Shown here in pieces: positions 1 through 8,595 of a stretch of 64,000 nt of DNA. Source of the stretch: Asaia lannensis NBRC 102526 (GTDB lineage: Bacteria > Pseudomonadota > Alphaproteobacteria > Acetobacterales > Acetobacteraceae); the NCBI RefSeq assembly GCF_024054035.1, contig NZ_JAMXQU010000003.1, positions 310,001-374,000 on the forward strand, read 5' to 3'. Below the pieces are notes generated by a model. It searched no databases, was not told the origin of the DNA, and saw only the letters and a program-made list of their open reading frames with translations. Position numbers and translations under genes: made by a program. The stretch's first letter is position 1; each line of letters starts with the position of its first letter.

Positions 1-655
1 TCTCCAGCGCGCCCTGAGGGGTTATCGGCCCATCGTCGCGCCCGAGCCCGAAATTCTCGGCAGCCTTGGCCAGACGGCGCACGGCGCGCACCTGTTTGCC
101 GATAAAAAGACCCGCCACGATGAAAAGCAGGATCGCACTGCCGACTTCCCATACCACGAACAGCCAGATCGGCCCGACATCGAGGCGTTTCCTCGGCACG
201 ATGACATCGAGCACGCCGTCGCTGAGCGGTATTTCCAGCCTCACGCTCTGTCTGGTTGCATTCCAGTCGATATGACATGGCGCATCGAACACCCTGCGCA
301 CGGCATTTGTCAGGTCTTCATCCATGGGGCCAAGCACGAAAGGCGCGCGGGCATCGGTCAGCGTTTCGCCCGGATGGAAGGCAATATCGAGCTGGGTGCG
401 CCATCTCGCCTGACGAATCAGCCATTCCTTGTCCGCAGGATGACGCTCAACGGAATCCCTGATCAGGGCCAGATCGGCCACAACGCCATCGGCAAGGCGG
501 CGCGAAACGACATTGAGATAATTGCCGTAGAAAAGCTGCAACGCCACGATCTGCGTAATCAGCAGCGGCATGAAGACGATGAGCAGCGACCGCCCCTGGA
601 AGGAGCGCGGCAGAATACGGCGAACGAGCCGCTCCATCATACGCGCAGGCTGCAT
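1..655 (-). CDS. Sensor histidine kinase, N-terminal part (cut by window edge)
   Basis: Reading the minus strand from the ATG at 655 gives an open frame that runs off the left edge (about 218 residues). It has a basic N-terminus, a membrane segment near residues 20-40, a periplasmic loop of about 120 residues, a second membrane segment near 165-187, and then the start of a HAMP-like linker. This is the layout of an EnvZ-type membrane sensor kinase. The catalytic His-box and ATPase domains would lie outside the window. It begins 7 bases after the stop of the OmpR-type response regulator, so the two very likely form a two-component pair in one operon. The signal sensed cannot be told from the sequence. 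Confidence 0.85.
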   Translation of the reverse strand, partial: MQPARMMERLVRRILPRSFQGRSLLIVFMPLLITQIVALQLFYGNYLNVVSRRLADGVVADLALIRDSVERHPADKEWLIRQARWRTQLDIAFHPGETLTDARAPFVLGPMDEDLTNAVRRVFDAPCHIDWNATRQSVRLEIPLSDGVLDVIVPRKRLDVGPIWLFVVWEVGSAILLFIVAGLFIGKQVRAVRRLAKAAENFGLGRDDGPITPQGALE

Positions 656-662
656 GACGATA

Positions 663-1352
663 TCAGCTCCCGGGCTTCAGAACATAACCCTTGCCCCGAA
701 CGGTCTGCAGAAAGCGCGGTTCTTTCTGGTCCGGCTCTATGCGCCGGCGCAGACGTGTCACCTGAACATCCACGGCGCGCTCGCCGATTTCATCCATCCC
801 CAGCGCCTCGGCAATCGCCTCACGCGACAATATCTCGCCGGGAGAGCGTGTCAGCACGCCAAGAAGCGCCGCCTCACCGCTGGTAAGATGCACAATCCCC
901 TCAGGACCGCTCAGCAGACCGCGTCCCGTATCGAATTCCAGCTTCCCCAAGCGCAACAGGCGCGGTGCTCCCGAGGGGCGCGGAACATGACGCCTGAGAT
1001 GTGCCTGCAGACGCAGCAGCAGTTCGCGCGGCTCGAAGGGTTTGCCAAGATAGTCATCCGCTCCGGATTCGAGCCCAATGATCCTGTCGGCCGGCTCGCC
1101 ACGCGCTGTCAGCAATATGATCGGCCACACCTGGCCTTTTTCTCGCAGCCAGCGTGTCAGGCTCAGCCCATCCTCACCGGGCATGGTGATATCGGCCACC
1201 ATGGCATCGGGCTGCGTGACGGAAAGGATTTTGCGTGCGGCCTCTGCATCCATCGCCGTAGTGATCCTGAAGCCGTTTTCGCTCAGGAAACGCTGTAGCA
1301 GGCGAAGCAGACGTGCATCGTCATCGACGACGAGAACATGGGCCTGGGTCAT
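663..1352 (-). CDS. petR: OmpR/PhoB-family response regulator (PetR-like)
   Basis: 229 residues. The receiver domain (about 1-120) has the acidic cluster at D10-D12, the phospho-acceptor D54 in VADITMP, T82 and K104 in GKPF. The C-terminal winged-helix DNA-binding domain (about 130-226) ends with the typical RTVRGKGYVL block. It should be a DNA-binding regulator phosphorylated by the kinase encoded just downstream. Its ATG overlaps the stop of the preceding MarR gene by 4 bases, so the two are translationally coupled. A MarR protein beside an OmpR regulator recalls the petP-petR pair described in Rhodobacter. The gene name is inferred from that arrangement and is less sure than the family. 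Confidence 0.93.
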   Translation of the reverse strand: MTQAHVLVVDDDARLLRLLQRFLSENGFRITTAMDAEAARKILSVTQPDAMVADITMPGEDGLSLTRWLREKGQVWPIILLTARGEPADRIIGLESGADDYLGKPFEPRELLLRLQAHLRRHVPRPSGAPRLLRLGKLEFDTGRGLLSGPEGIVHLTSGEAALLGVLTRSPGEILSREAIAEALGMDEIGERAVDVQVTRLRRRIEPDQKEPRFLQTVRGKGYVLKPGS

Positions 1353-1831
1353 GAGATGTCTCCCTCTCCCTGAAGGGTCGCAAGAACACGCCTGAACCCC
1401 TCGACAGCCTGCCCACCCGCTGCACGATAGGCGAGTGTCATACGGTCGCGCAGAGCAGCGAAAATCTCTTCTTCCATCGCCGCTCCCTCAGGCGTGAGGT
1501 GCAGATGCTTCAGCCTCTTGTCATGCTCATCGGGGCGCTGTTCGAGCAGATTGCGCGCCATCAGCTCCTGCAGAACGCGATTGAGACTCTGTTTGGTGAT
1601 GTTGAGCCGACGCAAGAGTGCACTCATGGTCAGACCCTGATGGGTGGAGACCAGAAACATCACGCGATGATGCGCTGCGCCCAGTTGATGATCGCGCTGA
1701 TAGGGATCGCAGGTGGCGCCCAGTTCGCGCCAGGCCAGAAGCATCGCCTCATAGGTCAGACGTATCTGCTCTTCACGCAGATAAAGATGCGCCTGACCCG
1801 GCGCGTCGCGTTGTACTCGTACTCCCGACAT
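1349..1831 (-). CDS. petP: MarR-family transcriptional regulator (PetP-like)
   Basis: 160 residues with a winged helix-turn-helix in the middle (about 65-125: LTMSALLRRLNITKQSLNR, then a wing with DEHDKRLKHLHLT) and flanking helices for dimerisation. This is the MarR fold. It lies between the deformylase gene (3-base gap) and the response regulator (4-base ATGA overlap), so all four genes from deformylase to kinase look like one minus-strand operon. MarR proteins usually bind small ligands and repress nearby genes. No ligand or operator can be assigned here. The petP symbol rests on pairing with the OmpR-type regulator and is tentative. Confidence 0.9.
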   Translation of the reverse strand: MSGVRVQRDAPGQAHLYLREEQIRLTYEAMLLAWRELGATCDPYQRDHQLGAAHHRVMFLVSTHQGLTMSALLRRLNITKQSLNRVLQELMARNLLEQRPDEHDKRLKHLHLTPEGAAMEEEIFAALRDRMTLAYRAAGGQAVEGFRRVLATLQGEGDIS

Positions 1832-1834
1832 CGC

Positions 1835-2359
1835 CTAGCTCTCGCGCATGAGAGCGAATTCCTCGGCATAGCCGAAGGTCGCGAAATCGGTCATGCGCAT
1901 CGTATAAAGAATACCCTCGAGATGATCGTATTCATGCTGCAGCACATTGGCGTGAAAACCGCTTGCCTCGCCTGTGATCACCGCCCCATCCAGATCGAGG
2001 GCACGATACGTCACGACGGCATGACGGGGCACGACCCCACGCAGCGACGGTAGCGAGAGACATCCCTCCGTGCACTGCATCATGGCATTACCCACAGGCG
2101 CAATTTCAGGATTGATAAGAACGCGAGGCGGAATCGGGGTCTCTCCGGCGCCGCATCGCGCCTCGGGCACATGATAAACGAACAGGCGCAAGGATTTGTG
2201 AACCTGAGGAGCGGCAAGCCCTGCCCCCCGTGAATCGAGCATGGTCTCGATCATGTCCGAAACCAGTTGTCTTATCGATAAAGAGTGAACGTCCTCAACC
2301 GGTTGTGCTCTCTGGAGCAATACCGGATGCCCCATACGCGCGATTTTCAGCAACGCCAT
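1835..2359 (-). CDS. def: Peptide deformylase
   Basis: Removes the N-formyl group from nascent polypeptides. All three family motifs are present: GAGLAAPQ, EGCLSLP with the metal-ligand Cys (about C100), and QHEYDHLEG with the two His ligands and catalytic Glu (about H142, E143, H146). I chose the ATG at 2359, giving MALLKIARMGHPVL, because deformylases begin close to this segment. An in-frame ATG at 2410 would add 17 residues, and neither start has a strong ribosome binding site. The gene stops 3 bases before the MarR gene, suggesting co-transcription. It is divergent from rpsU. Confidence 0.95.
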   Translation of the reverse strand: MALLKIARMGHPVLLQRAQPVEDVHSLSIRQLVSDMIETMLDSRGAGLAAPQVHKSLRLFVYHVPEARCGAGETPIPPRVLINPEIAPVGNAMMQCTEGCLSLPSLRGVVPRHAVVTYRALDLDGAVITGEASGFHANVLQHEYDHLEGILYTMRMTDFATFGYAEEFALMRES

Positions 2360-2541
2360 TTCTTGACCCAGTTCCAACCTGACGGAATAAGTTCCCGTGA
2401 TAGCCGCCATGGTGACATGAATAAATTTCGGGCGATACTGCTCAAAGAGTTTGTGTCCTCTTCAAAACATGTGCTAAGGCGGCGGCCTCTTTGGAACGCA
2501 CTGCCATCGGTAACGCGTTCCTGGCATCGCATTTACAAACA

Positions 2542-2559
2542 GACCATGATTTCATGGTC
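2542..2559 (+). promoter_or_regulatory. Perfect hairpin in the rpsU leader
   Basis: An 8-base perfect inverted repeat, GACCATGA then TT then TCATGGTC, lies directly before the ribosome binding site (AGGAGA about 2563-2568) of rpsU. It could fold in the mRNA leader and influence translation start. That role is inference. The two-base loop is tight, so the outer pairs would form first, or the dyad may be a protein site on DNA. Confidence 0.4.
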
Positions 2560-2579
2560 GGACAGGAGATGGCAGACCC

Positions 2580-2783
2580 GTGCAGGTTCTGGTTCGTGAC
2601 AACAATGTTGATCAGGCGCTCAAGGCGCTTAAGAAGAAGATGCAGCGCGAAGGCGTTTTCCGCGAGATGAAGCTGCGTCGCCATTTCGAAAAGCCCTCGG
2701 AGCGTCGCGCTCGTGAGGCTGCCGAGGCGGTTCGTCGTGCACGCAAGATGGAGCGCAAGCGCCTGGAGCGTGAAGGCTTCTGA
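2580..2783 (+). CDS. rpsU: 30S ribosomal protein S21
   Basis: 67 residues, starting [20 protein letters not shown] and ending in the very basic [14 protein letters not shown] tail, typical of alphaproteobacterial S21. It is part of the small ribosomal subunit platform near the 3' end of 16S rRNA. The start codon is GTG at 2580, supported by an AGGAGA ribosome binding site about 12 bases upstream and by full match to the family's first residues. It is a single-gene unit: divergent from def and followed by a strong terminator. Confidence 0.97.
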   Translation: MQVLVRDNNVDQALKALKKKMQREGVFREMKLRRHFEKPSERRAREAAEAVRRARKMERKRLEREGF

Positions 2784-2810
2784 GCAGCCTGCCGAACCGG
2801 CAAACAGAAC

Positions 2811-2837
2811 AACCGCCGTTTTTACGGCGGTTTTTTT
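2811..2837 (+). terminator. Rho-independent terminator of rpsU
   Basis: AACCGCCGT, a short T loop, ACGGCGGTT, then a run of T. A perfect 9-base stem followed by T's, 27 bases after the rpsU stop. Confidence 0.9.
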
Positions 2838-3040
2838 GTGCCTGAAAAACGCCCGGACGGGCGTGTCATTTCAGACAACTCTACCCTTAGTGTCCTGTTT
2901 CCGGGCATCCCCTGCCGGACAGCTTATATCGAGCGCCCTGAAAACGCCCCCTCCCCGCGGCAGAGACGGCCCAGTCAAAAGCTGCCCGGTGTGACACAGA
3001 TCTCCTGCGCCACACCGTATGCCCTTGTTAACGAGGGGCC

Positions 3041-5176
3041 TCAGTGCCTGAAAGCAGGGTCCTGATCCATGAGGCTCCTGGAGAGATAAACAGCCTCCAG
3101 CGCGCGCTCATAGGCGATTTCCTTCGCATTGACCGTTCCGGCATGACCGCCCCCCGTGTCTTCATAATAGAAGAACGGCTTGCCCAGCTCCTGTAGTCGC
3201 GCAGCAAACAGTCGTGCATGGACAGGGCCTACGCGATCGTCCTTAGTCGATGTGAAAATGAACGGTACCGGGTAGGACACATCCTTTTTCAGATGCTGCA
3301 AGGGGGAAATACCCTGCAGGAAGCGCCGCTCCTCGGGTACGCTCATATGTCCGTATTCGGCCGCCCATGAAGCCCCGGCGGCCATGGTCTCGAAATTCTC
3401 CATATCGAGCAAAGGCACGCCGATCACGACCGCCTTCCACAGTTCCGGATGCTGTGTGAACTCTACCCCCATCAACAGACCGCCATTCGACCGCCCGCGT
3501 ATGCCCAGATGCTCGCGATCGGCGATGTGACGCGCAGCAAGATCGCGCCCGATCGCTGCGAAATCGTCATAGGCATGCTGACGCCCCGATTTCATACCGG
3601 CTTCGTGCCAGGCAGGCCCGAACTCGCCACCCCCACGGATATTCCCCACGACATAGACGCCACCACGCTCCAGCCATGTCTTGCCGATATCGGCATAATA
3701 GGTCGGCAGATAGGACAGATCGAACCCGCCATAAGCCGTGAACAGCGTGGGATTATGGCCATCTTCCTTCCAGTCGCGTCGATGGGTGACGAAATAGGGA
3801 ATTTCCACGCCATCGCTCGATTTTGCCCAGTACTGATCGGTAACCAACCCCTTTGCATCGAAGAGAGCCGGCGTCGTCTTGATTTTTGCGGAAGACCCCT
3901 TTGCCGTGTCGAAGCTCCAGAGTTCGGGCGGGATAATGTACCCCTCGACCCTGAGATAGGCAGAGCTGACCGAAGGCGAGGACGATTGGAGCGTCGCCGA
4001 ACTCATGCGTGGCAGAATATAGTAATTCTCATGCCAGGCCTTGCCGCTCTCCTGCGGTCTGTAGACGCGCACTGAAGGGTGGACGTCACGATAGACGACA
4101 GCGATCACCCCCTGAGACGTGATACCGATATCGGTCGTCGTTTCGTTCTGCTCGGGTCGGAAAACGAGAACCGGTGTCGCATCAGGTGCCTGAGGATCAA
4201 CCGCAACGATGCTCCCGCGCGTGAACTGTGCACCAGATGTCCAGTCCTGATCTAGGCGCACGATCAGCTTGCCGGAATAGAACCCGAGATAACCGAGCTT
4301 CTGCGGCAAGGCGATCTGGCGCAGTGACCCGGTGGACGGATCATAAACCCTGTATTCGCTTCTGAAAAAATCCAGATTACGCTGGATGAGGGCAATGCGA
4401 CGCCCGGTTTCATCGTGCAGGACTTCGGGTTCGACAATCATGTCACCCGGCTCGCCACGATAGATTTCCTTCGCCGCCGAAAGCGGCACGCCGCGTTTGA
4501 CCAGTCGCACGCTATAGGGATAGCCCGATTGCGTCATCGTACCCGCCCCCCAGTCGCGCGAAACCAGAAGCGTATCCCGGTCCAGCCATTCCACACGCTG
4601 CTTGGAATGGGGCAGATCGAAGCCACCGGACACAAACTGCCCCGTTGTGGTATCGAACTCGCGATAGAACGAAGCATCCTCGCCAGAGAGAGATAACGTA
4701 ATCAGGCAGCGCTCCGCCTCGGGCTCGAGACATTCTGCCCCCTGAAATACCCAATCGCGCTTTTCCCTGCGCGACAACGCATCGATGTCGAGCATGAGCT
4801 TCCAGTCCGGCTCAGCCTTCGCAAAGGAGGCTGGCGTGGTGACACGCCAGATACCTTTGGGATGGGCAGCGTCCTGCCAGAAATTCCACAGCTTTCCGCC
4901 CGCCTGCTCGGGTAAAGGCAACCGTCCCGGTGCCTGCTCGACCGTCAGGACATCGTCATAGAATTTGCTGTAGCGCTTGTCCGCCTTGAGTGCCTCGGCA
5001 CTCCGGCTGTTCTGGGCCTTTACCCAGTCGAGCGCCTGCTGCCCCTCCACCTGTTCGAGCACGGCTCGCGGTGGAGCTGGCTCCCCCACACCGGGCGCAG
5101 CCCGGACCGCGACCGGTGCCGCACCCAGAAGGGATGTGCAGACAAGCGATGTCATCGCCAGATATAGGCGCCTCAT
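3041..5176 (-). CDS. Secreted prolyl oligopeptidase family serine peptidase (S9)
   Basis: 711 residues from the chosen start. The N-terminus (MRRLYLAMTSLVCTSLLGAA) is a signal peptide, so the enzyme is probably periplasmic. The middle (about 60-440) is the beta-propeller region, and the C-terminal alpha/beta hydrolase domain carries the catalytic Ser in GRSNGG (about S563), Asp in TKDDRVG (about D647) and His in GGGHAG (about H678). These match the S9A prolyl oligopeptidase family, which cuts short peptides after proline. The ATG at 5176 is preferred because GAGGGAG sits just upstream; the frame is open a further 13 codons. It stands alone on the minus strand between rpsU and a glycosyltransferase gene. 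Confidence 0.93.
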   Translation of the reverse strand: MRRLYLAMTSLVCTSLLGAAPVAVRAAPGVGEPAPPRAVLEQVEGQQALDWVKAQNSRSAEALKADKRYSKFYDDVLTVEQAPGRLPLPEQAGGKLWNFWQDAAHPKGIWRVTTPASFAKAEPDWKLMLDIDALSRREKRDWVFQGAECLEPEAERCLITLSLSGEDASFYREFDTTTGQFVSGGFDLPHSKQRVEWLDRDTLLVSRDWGAGTMTQSGYPYSVRLVKRGVPLSAAKEIYRGEPGDMIVEPEVLHDETGRRIALIQRNLDFFRSEYRVYDPSTGSLRQIALPQKLGYLGFYSGKLIVRLDQDWTSGAQFTRGSIVAVDPQAPDATPVLVFRPEQNETTTDIGITSQGVIAVVYRDVHPSVRVYRPQESGKAWHENYYILPRMSSATLQSSSPSVSSAYLRVEGYIIPPELWSFDTAKGSSAKIKTTPALFDAKGLVTDQYWAKSSDGVEIPYFVTHRRDWKEDGHNPTLFTAYGGFDLSYLPTYYADIGKTWLERGGVYVVGNIRGGGEFGPAWHEAGMKSGRQHAYDDFAAIGRDLAARHIADREHLGIRGRSNGGLLMGVEFTQHPELWKAVVIGVPLLDMENFETMAAGASWAAEYGHMSVPEERRFLQGISPLQHLKKDVSYPVPFIFTSTKDDRVGPVHARLFAARLQELGKPFFYYEDTGGGHAGTVNAKEIAYERALEAVYLSRSLMDQDPAFRH

Positions 5177-5296
5177 GGCGGTCTCCCTCATAGAATCGCA
5201 ATGAGCGTAGACCATGCCGAAGGGAGAGGGAAACCGATGCTCTATCGTTACGAGACGGGAAACTCCCGATCCGGAACACGGGAGTACGCCCTGCGG

Positions 5297-6787
5297 TCAG
5301 GGCAGACGATAAAACGTCATATCGGCTGGCGGATCGACCGGATACAGACGATAACAGACCAGATCCTGTCCCCTGAGCCTGCGACACGGGCGTGCCGGTA
5401 GAGGCGCCCCAAGCCAGGAACGCGGAAGATCGGGCTTTTCGGTATCGCGCAAAAGCAGGACGGAAGGGCCGGGAGACTGTTTTGCTCTGCCCAGATAAGC
5501 CCAGCGTGTGTCGTAACTGTAAACCGCGGCCCTGGGGGCCTCAAAACTCAGGATCGCTGCCAGAGCGTAATCACCGACCATAAGTGCACGCCCTGGCGGC
5601 AGGGCGGCCCTCACCTGGTTCGACAATCCGGACCAGTCGGCGGTCTGACGGGCAATCACATCGTGATGGGCCGATAACGGTAGCGGCGCGAAAATCCCCT
5701 GAACGGTCACGACAAGTGTCAGGCCAAGGCCGGTGGCGCAGGCAGGGCCAATGCGGTGGATCGAGACTGCAGCAGCAAGCGAGGCCGCAGGATAGAGCAC
5801 CACCGGCCAGTTGGCCTGCACACGCCCTCCAAAAGCATGCTGAACAAACACGGCAATCGGCACGAGGCATAAAAAGACCAACAGCCGTGCGACGGAATCG
5901 CCCCCTGCACGCCTGAGACACCACACGATTCCGATGCAGAACAGAATGAAGACGACGGGTGTAGCAAGGCCGATCTGCCCCCCGATCAGCTCGCCCAGAA
6001 AACCGATGGCGCGCAGCGGATGCCAGTCACCCGCCCTGCCCCCCTGTTTGACGAAACTCGCCCAGTGATGGGTGGCGTTCCAGAACAGGACCGGCGCGAT
6101 AGCCGTCAGTCCGGTCGCTACGCCGCCCGCCAACCAGAATACGTGTCGCCGAACCGAAGGGGTCGATAGGGCCCAGAGACCGCAGCCGAGAGCCGGCAGA
6201 ACCGCCGTATATTTGCTATCGAAAGCCAGCCCGAAGAACAGACCTGTGCAGAGCCACCAGACGGGGCGCCCCGTCGCGACAAGACGACCGAGCGACCAGA
6301 GCACGAGCGCGAGAAAGAACACGAGCGGCGTGTCCGGCGTCGCCGTCGCGGCGCCCAGTCCAAGCATCAATGTGGCGTTGAGAAGCAGAGCCGCACGATA
6401 TCCTGCCGCCCTGGATCCAAAGAGATCTTCCCCGGCCCGGATCAGGGCGACGGAACCCAGAAGGGCAAAAACCGGACCGAGCGCCCTGATGCCGAAACCG
6501 TCATTGCCGAAAAGCGCGGTTCCAAGCCTGATCCAGAGCGCGATCATGGGGGGATGATCGAGATAGCCGGGCTGGAGATGACGCGACCACAGCCAGTAAT
6601 AGGCCTCGTCGGGCGTGATGCCCAGTCTCGCGGCCAGACCGAGCCGCAGGATAGTCAGCCCGGCAAGAAGCACCCAGAACAGGGTCGTCGCGGCACCCGC
6701 CTGCATCCCCCACAAACGAAACGGCTCCGAACGGGCAGATGTCCTGCCGGAAGGATCAACGCCAGACGAGGGTAGAGGCAATCGCAT
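5297..6787 (-). CDS. GT-C membrane glycosyltransferase (family 39 / ArnT-like)
   Basis: About 496 residues with around ten hydrophobic segments. Near the N-terminus are PDEAYYW and, some 15 residues later, LDHPP, the acidic periplasmic loop typical of PMT/ArnT-type enzymes that use polyprenyl-phosphate sugars. It probably transfers a sugar from undecaprenyl-phosphate to an envelope lipid or polymer on the periplasmic side. It overlaps the end of the upstream GT2-GtrA gene by about 32 bases, which fits a shared operon: that protein would make and flip the lipid-linked sugar used here. The start is uncertain (ATG 6787, GTG 6802 or ATG 6706). The acceptor is unknown. Confidence 0.88.
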   Translation of the reverse strand: MRLPLPSSGVDPSGRTSARSEPFRLWGMQAGAATTLFWVLLAGLTILRLGLAARLGITPDEAYYWLWSRHLQPGYLDHPPMIALWIRLGTALFGNDGFGIRALGPVFALLGSVALIRAGEDLFGSRAAGYRAALLLNATLMLGLGAATATPDTPLVFFLALVLWSLGRLVATGRPVWWLCTGLFFGLAFDSKYTAVLPALGCGLWALSTPSVRRHVFWLAGGVATGLTAIAPVLFWNATHHWASFVKQGGRAGDWHPLRAIGFLGELIGGQIGLATPVVFILFCIGIVWCLRRAGGDSVARLLVFLCLVPIAVFVQHAFGGRVQANWPVVLYPAASLAAAVSIHRIGPACATGLGLTLVVTVQGIFAPLPLSAHHDVIARQTADWSGLSNQVRAALPPGRALMVGDYALAAILSFEAPRAAVYSYDTRWAYLGRAKQSPGPSVLLLRDTEKPDLPRSWLGAPLPARPCRRLRGQDLVCYRLYPVDPPADMTFYRLP

Positions 6788-7847
6788 AATTCCACACCAC
6801 ACCGATCACCGCTCCCGCAGCGCTCGCGCGGCTCCAGTGTCCATGTGTTTCGTAAAGGAGTTGCGCCACACCGATATTCCCGAAAGCCCCGATTGTGGCG
6901 CCAATCACAAAGATCAGCAGGCCGGGCAGCCAGCGCCTGCCACGCAAGGGGCGATCGAGATAGGTGATGCGGTTATTCAGCTGGAAATTGGCCAGAATGG
7001 CGCAGGCGGTACCGATAATCTGCCCGACCCTGAAATCGGCCCCTGCATACCGTGCCAGCTCGGAAACGACGAGATTGACCGCAATCCCGACCAGTCCGAC
7101 GGCCGCGAAAATAATGAAACGCGTGGGAAGCCATCCCCCGCAGGCGCGCTCGATCAGCATGCCAAGGAACTGGACCATGACCAGAGGGCTGAGCTTGCTC
7201 TCTCCCGCAACACGGGGCCTGAAGACGAACGGCACCTCGACCAGACGGACCTTTTCCGGAACGGAGAGCACAATCTCCAGAAGGATCTTGAACCCTGTCC
7301 CCGTAAGGCGGGGAACGGCCCGATCGAACATCTCCCGACGCAGGGCGAAAAATCCGCTCATCGGATCGGAGAGCGGCATGGGCAGAATGGACTGGGCAAG
7401 GCGTATGCCTGCCTGCGAAAGCAGGTGACGCCAGCGATTGGCGAGGCCACTGCTATCCCCGCCTTCGACATGGCGGCTTGCCACGGCAATATCGGCCCGG
7501 TTTTCCAGCAAGGGCACAACGAGGTCGCGCAATATCCCCTCGTCATGCTGCAGATCGCCATCCATCACCGCAATGACGGGTGCGGTCGAAGACAAGGCGC
7601 CTTCGATCACGGCAGATGAAAGACCCCGGCGCCCCACACGTCTTATGAGGCGTATACGCGGGTCTTCGCATGCGCAGCGTTCGACCGCGCGCGAGGTCCC
7701 GTCCGGAGAATCATCGTCGACGAATACGATCTCCCACCGCATGCCATCCAGTGCCCGCCTGACCCCTTCGATCAGGGGAACGACATTTGCGGCCTCGTTG
7801 TAACAGGGGATGACGAGAGTAAGCTCCGCCGGAAGCGGCAGGGTCAT
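6756..7847 (-). CDS. Polyprenyl-phosphate sugar synthase fused to GtrA flippase domain
   Basis: 363 residues from ATG 7847. Residues about 1-235 form a GT2 fold like dolichol-phosphate mannosyltransferase (LTLVIPCYNEAANV, VDDDSPDGT, MDGDLQHDE). Residues about 240-363 are a GtrA-like domain with four membrane segments (RFIIFAAVGLVG, NFQLNNRITY). The first domain should load a sugar onto undecaprenyl phosphate and the second should help move it across the inner membrane. The start overlaps the stop of the upstream Lrp-type regulator by 4 bases (ATGA), so translation is coupled. The open frame extends upstream of 7847 but that part is the regulator read in another frame. Confidence 0.92.
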   Translation of the reverse strand: MTLPLPAELTLVIPCYNEAANVVPLIEGVRRALDGMRWEIVFVDDDSPDGTSRAVERCACEDPRIRLIRRVGRRGLSSAVIEGALSSTAPVIAVMDGDLQHDEGILRDLVVPLLENRADIAVASRHVEGGDSSGLANRWRHLLSQAGIRLAQSILPMPLSDPMSGFFALRREMFDRAVPRLTGTGFKILLEIVLSVPEKVRLVEVPFVFRPRVAGESKLSPLVMVQFLGMLIERACGGWLPTRFIIFAAVGLVGIAVNLVVSELARYAGADFRVGQIIGTACAILANFQLNNRITYLDRPLRGRRWLPGLLIFVIGATIGAFGNIGVAQLLYETHGHWSRASAAGAVIGVVWNYAIASTLVWR

Positions 7848-8437
7848 ACGGGAACGCCAGCGCGGCTCAGGCTGGTGCGTATGGTCTGAAGCGTCTGAAC
7901 CCTCACGACGTGATCGAGATCGGTCAGTTTCTTGGTGAGATAATTCTGGTGCGCAGCATCGCGTGCGACGAGCCGCACCAGAAAATCGCCCCCGCCACGA
8001 ATCATGTGGCACTCGCGCACTTCCGCCCAGGCAGCTACTTCCGCCTCGAACGCCTCGAGCACACTGCCCTTCTGGCTTTCGAGGCCGATAAGGGCGAAGA
8101 ACGTGAGCGACCATCCCAGACGCGAAGCATCGACATCGGCATGATAGCCCTCGATCACCCCGATTTCCTCAAGGCGGCGAACGCGGCGCAGGCAGGGCGG
8201 CGCAGAAATACCGGTGCGTCTGGCGAGCTCGACATTGGTCATACGCCCGTCGCGCTGCAACTCGGCGACGATCTGTCTGTCGATCGGGTCCAGATCGATA
8301 ATACCCGTGCCGGACAGCACGGAAGACGGTCCTGCCGCATGCATGCCCCCTGAGGGCGATCCCCCCTGTGGCGAGTCGCCCTTCGATGAAAGGGGATGGG
8401 AAATATGGTCGTCTTCGCTGTGGTCAGTCATCGTCAC
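7844..8437 (-). CDS. Lrp/AsnC-family transcriptional regulator
   Basis: 197 residues. After a low-complexity N-terminal extension of about 45 residues comes the helix-turn-helix (IDLDPIDRQIVAELQRDGR, ELARRTGISAPPCLRRVRRL) and then the ligand-binding RAM domain (MIRGGGDFLVRLVARD). Such proteins are feast/famine regulators that sense amino acids or related small molecules. It is divergent from trxB and overlaps the GT2-GtrA gene by 4 bases, so it likely heads an operon with the two glycosylation genes. Whether it regulates them is unknown. The long N-terminus may be over-called; a later start is possible. Confidence 0.93.
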   Translation of the reverse strand: MTMTDHSEDDHISHPLSSKGDSPQGGSPSGGMHAAGPSSVLSGTGIIDLDPIDRQIVAELQRDGRMTNVELARRTGISAPPCLRRVRRLEEIGVIEGYHADVDASRLGWSLTFFALIGLESQKGSVLEAFEAEVAAWAEVRECHMIRGGGDFLVRLVARDAAHQNYLTKKLTDLDHVVRVQTLQTIRTSLSRAGVPV

Positions 8438-8595
8438 CGTGGGGTCGGTCTAAACTAGTCGGTTGGCAGGCGCGCTGCATCACCTATATCTGCATCCTGA
8501 ACCAAGAGCCATGTCTCTATCACGTTGTCTCGTCACAACTGTCACGTCATATCACCACGGGGTCCCGGCCCCGGCCCCGATCGAGGACACTACCA

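Noticed and set aside
2360-2410. Longer start for peptide deformylase at 2410
   Set aside because: Adds 17 residues not typical of the family and without a ribosome binding site.
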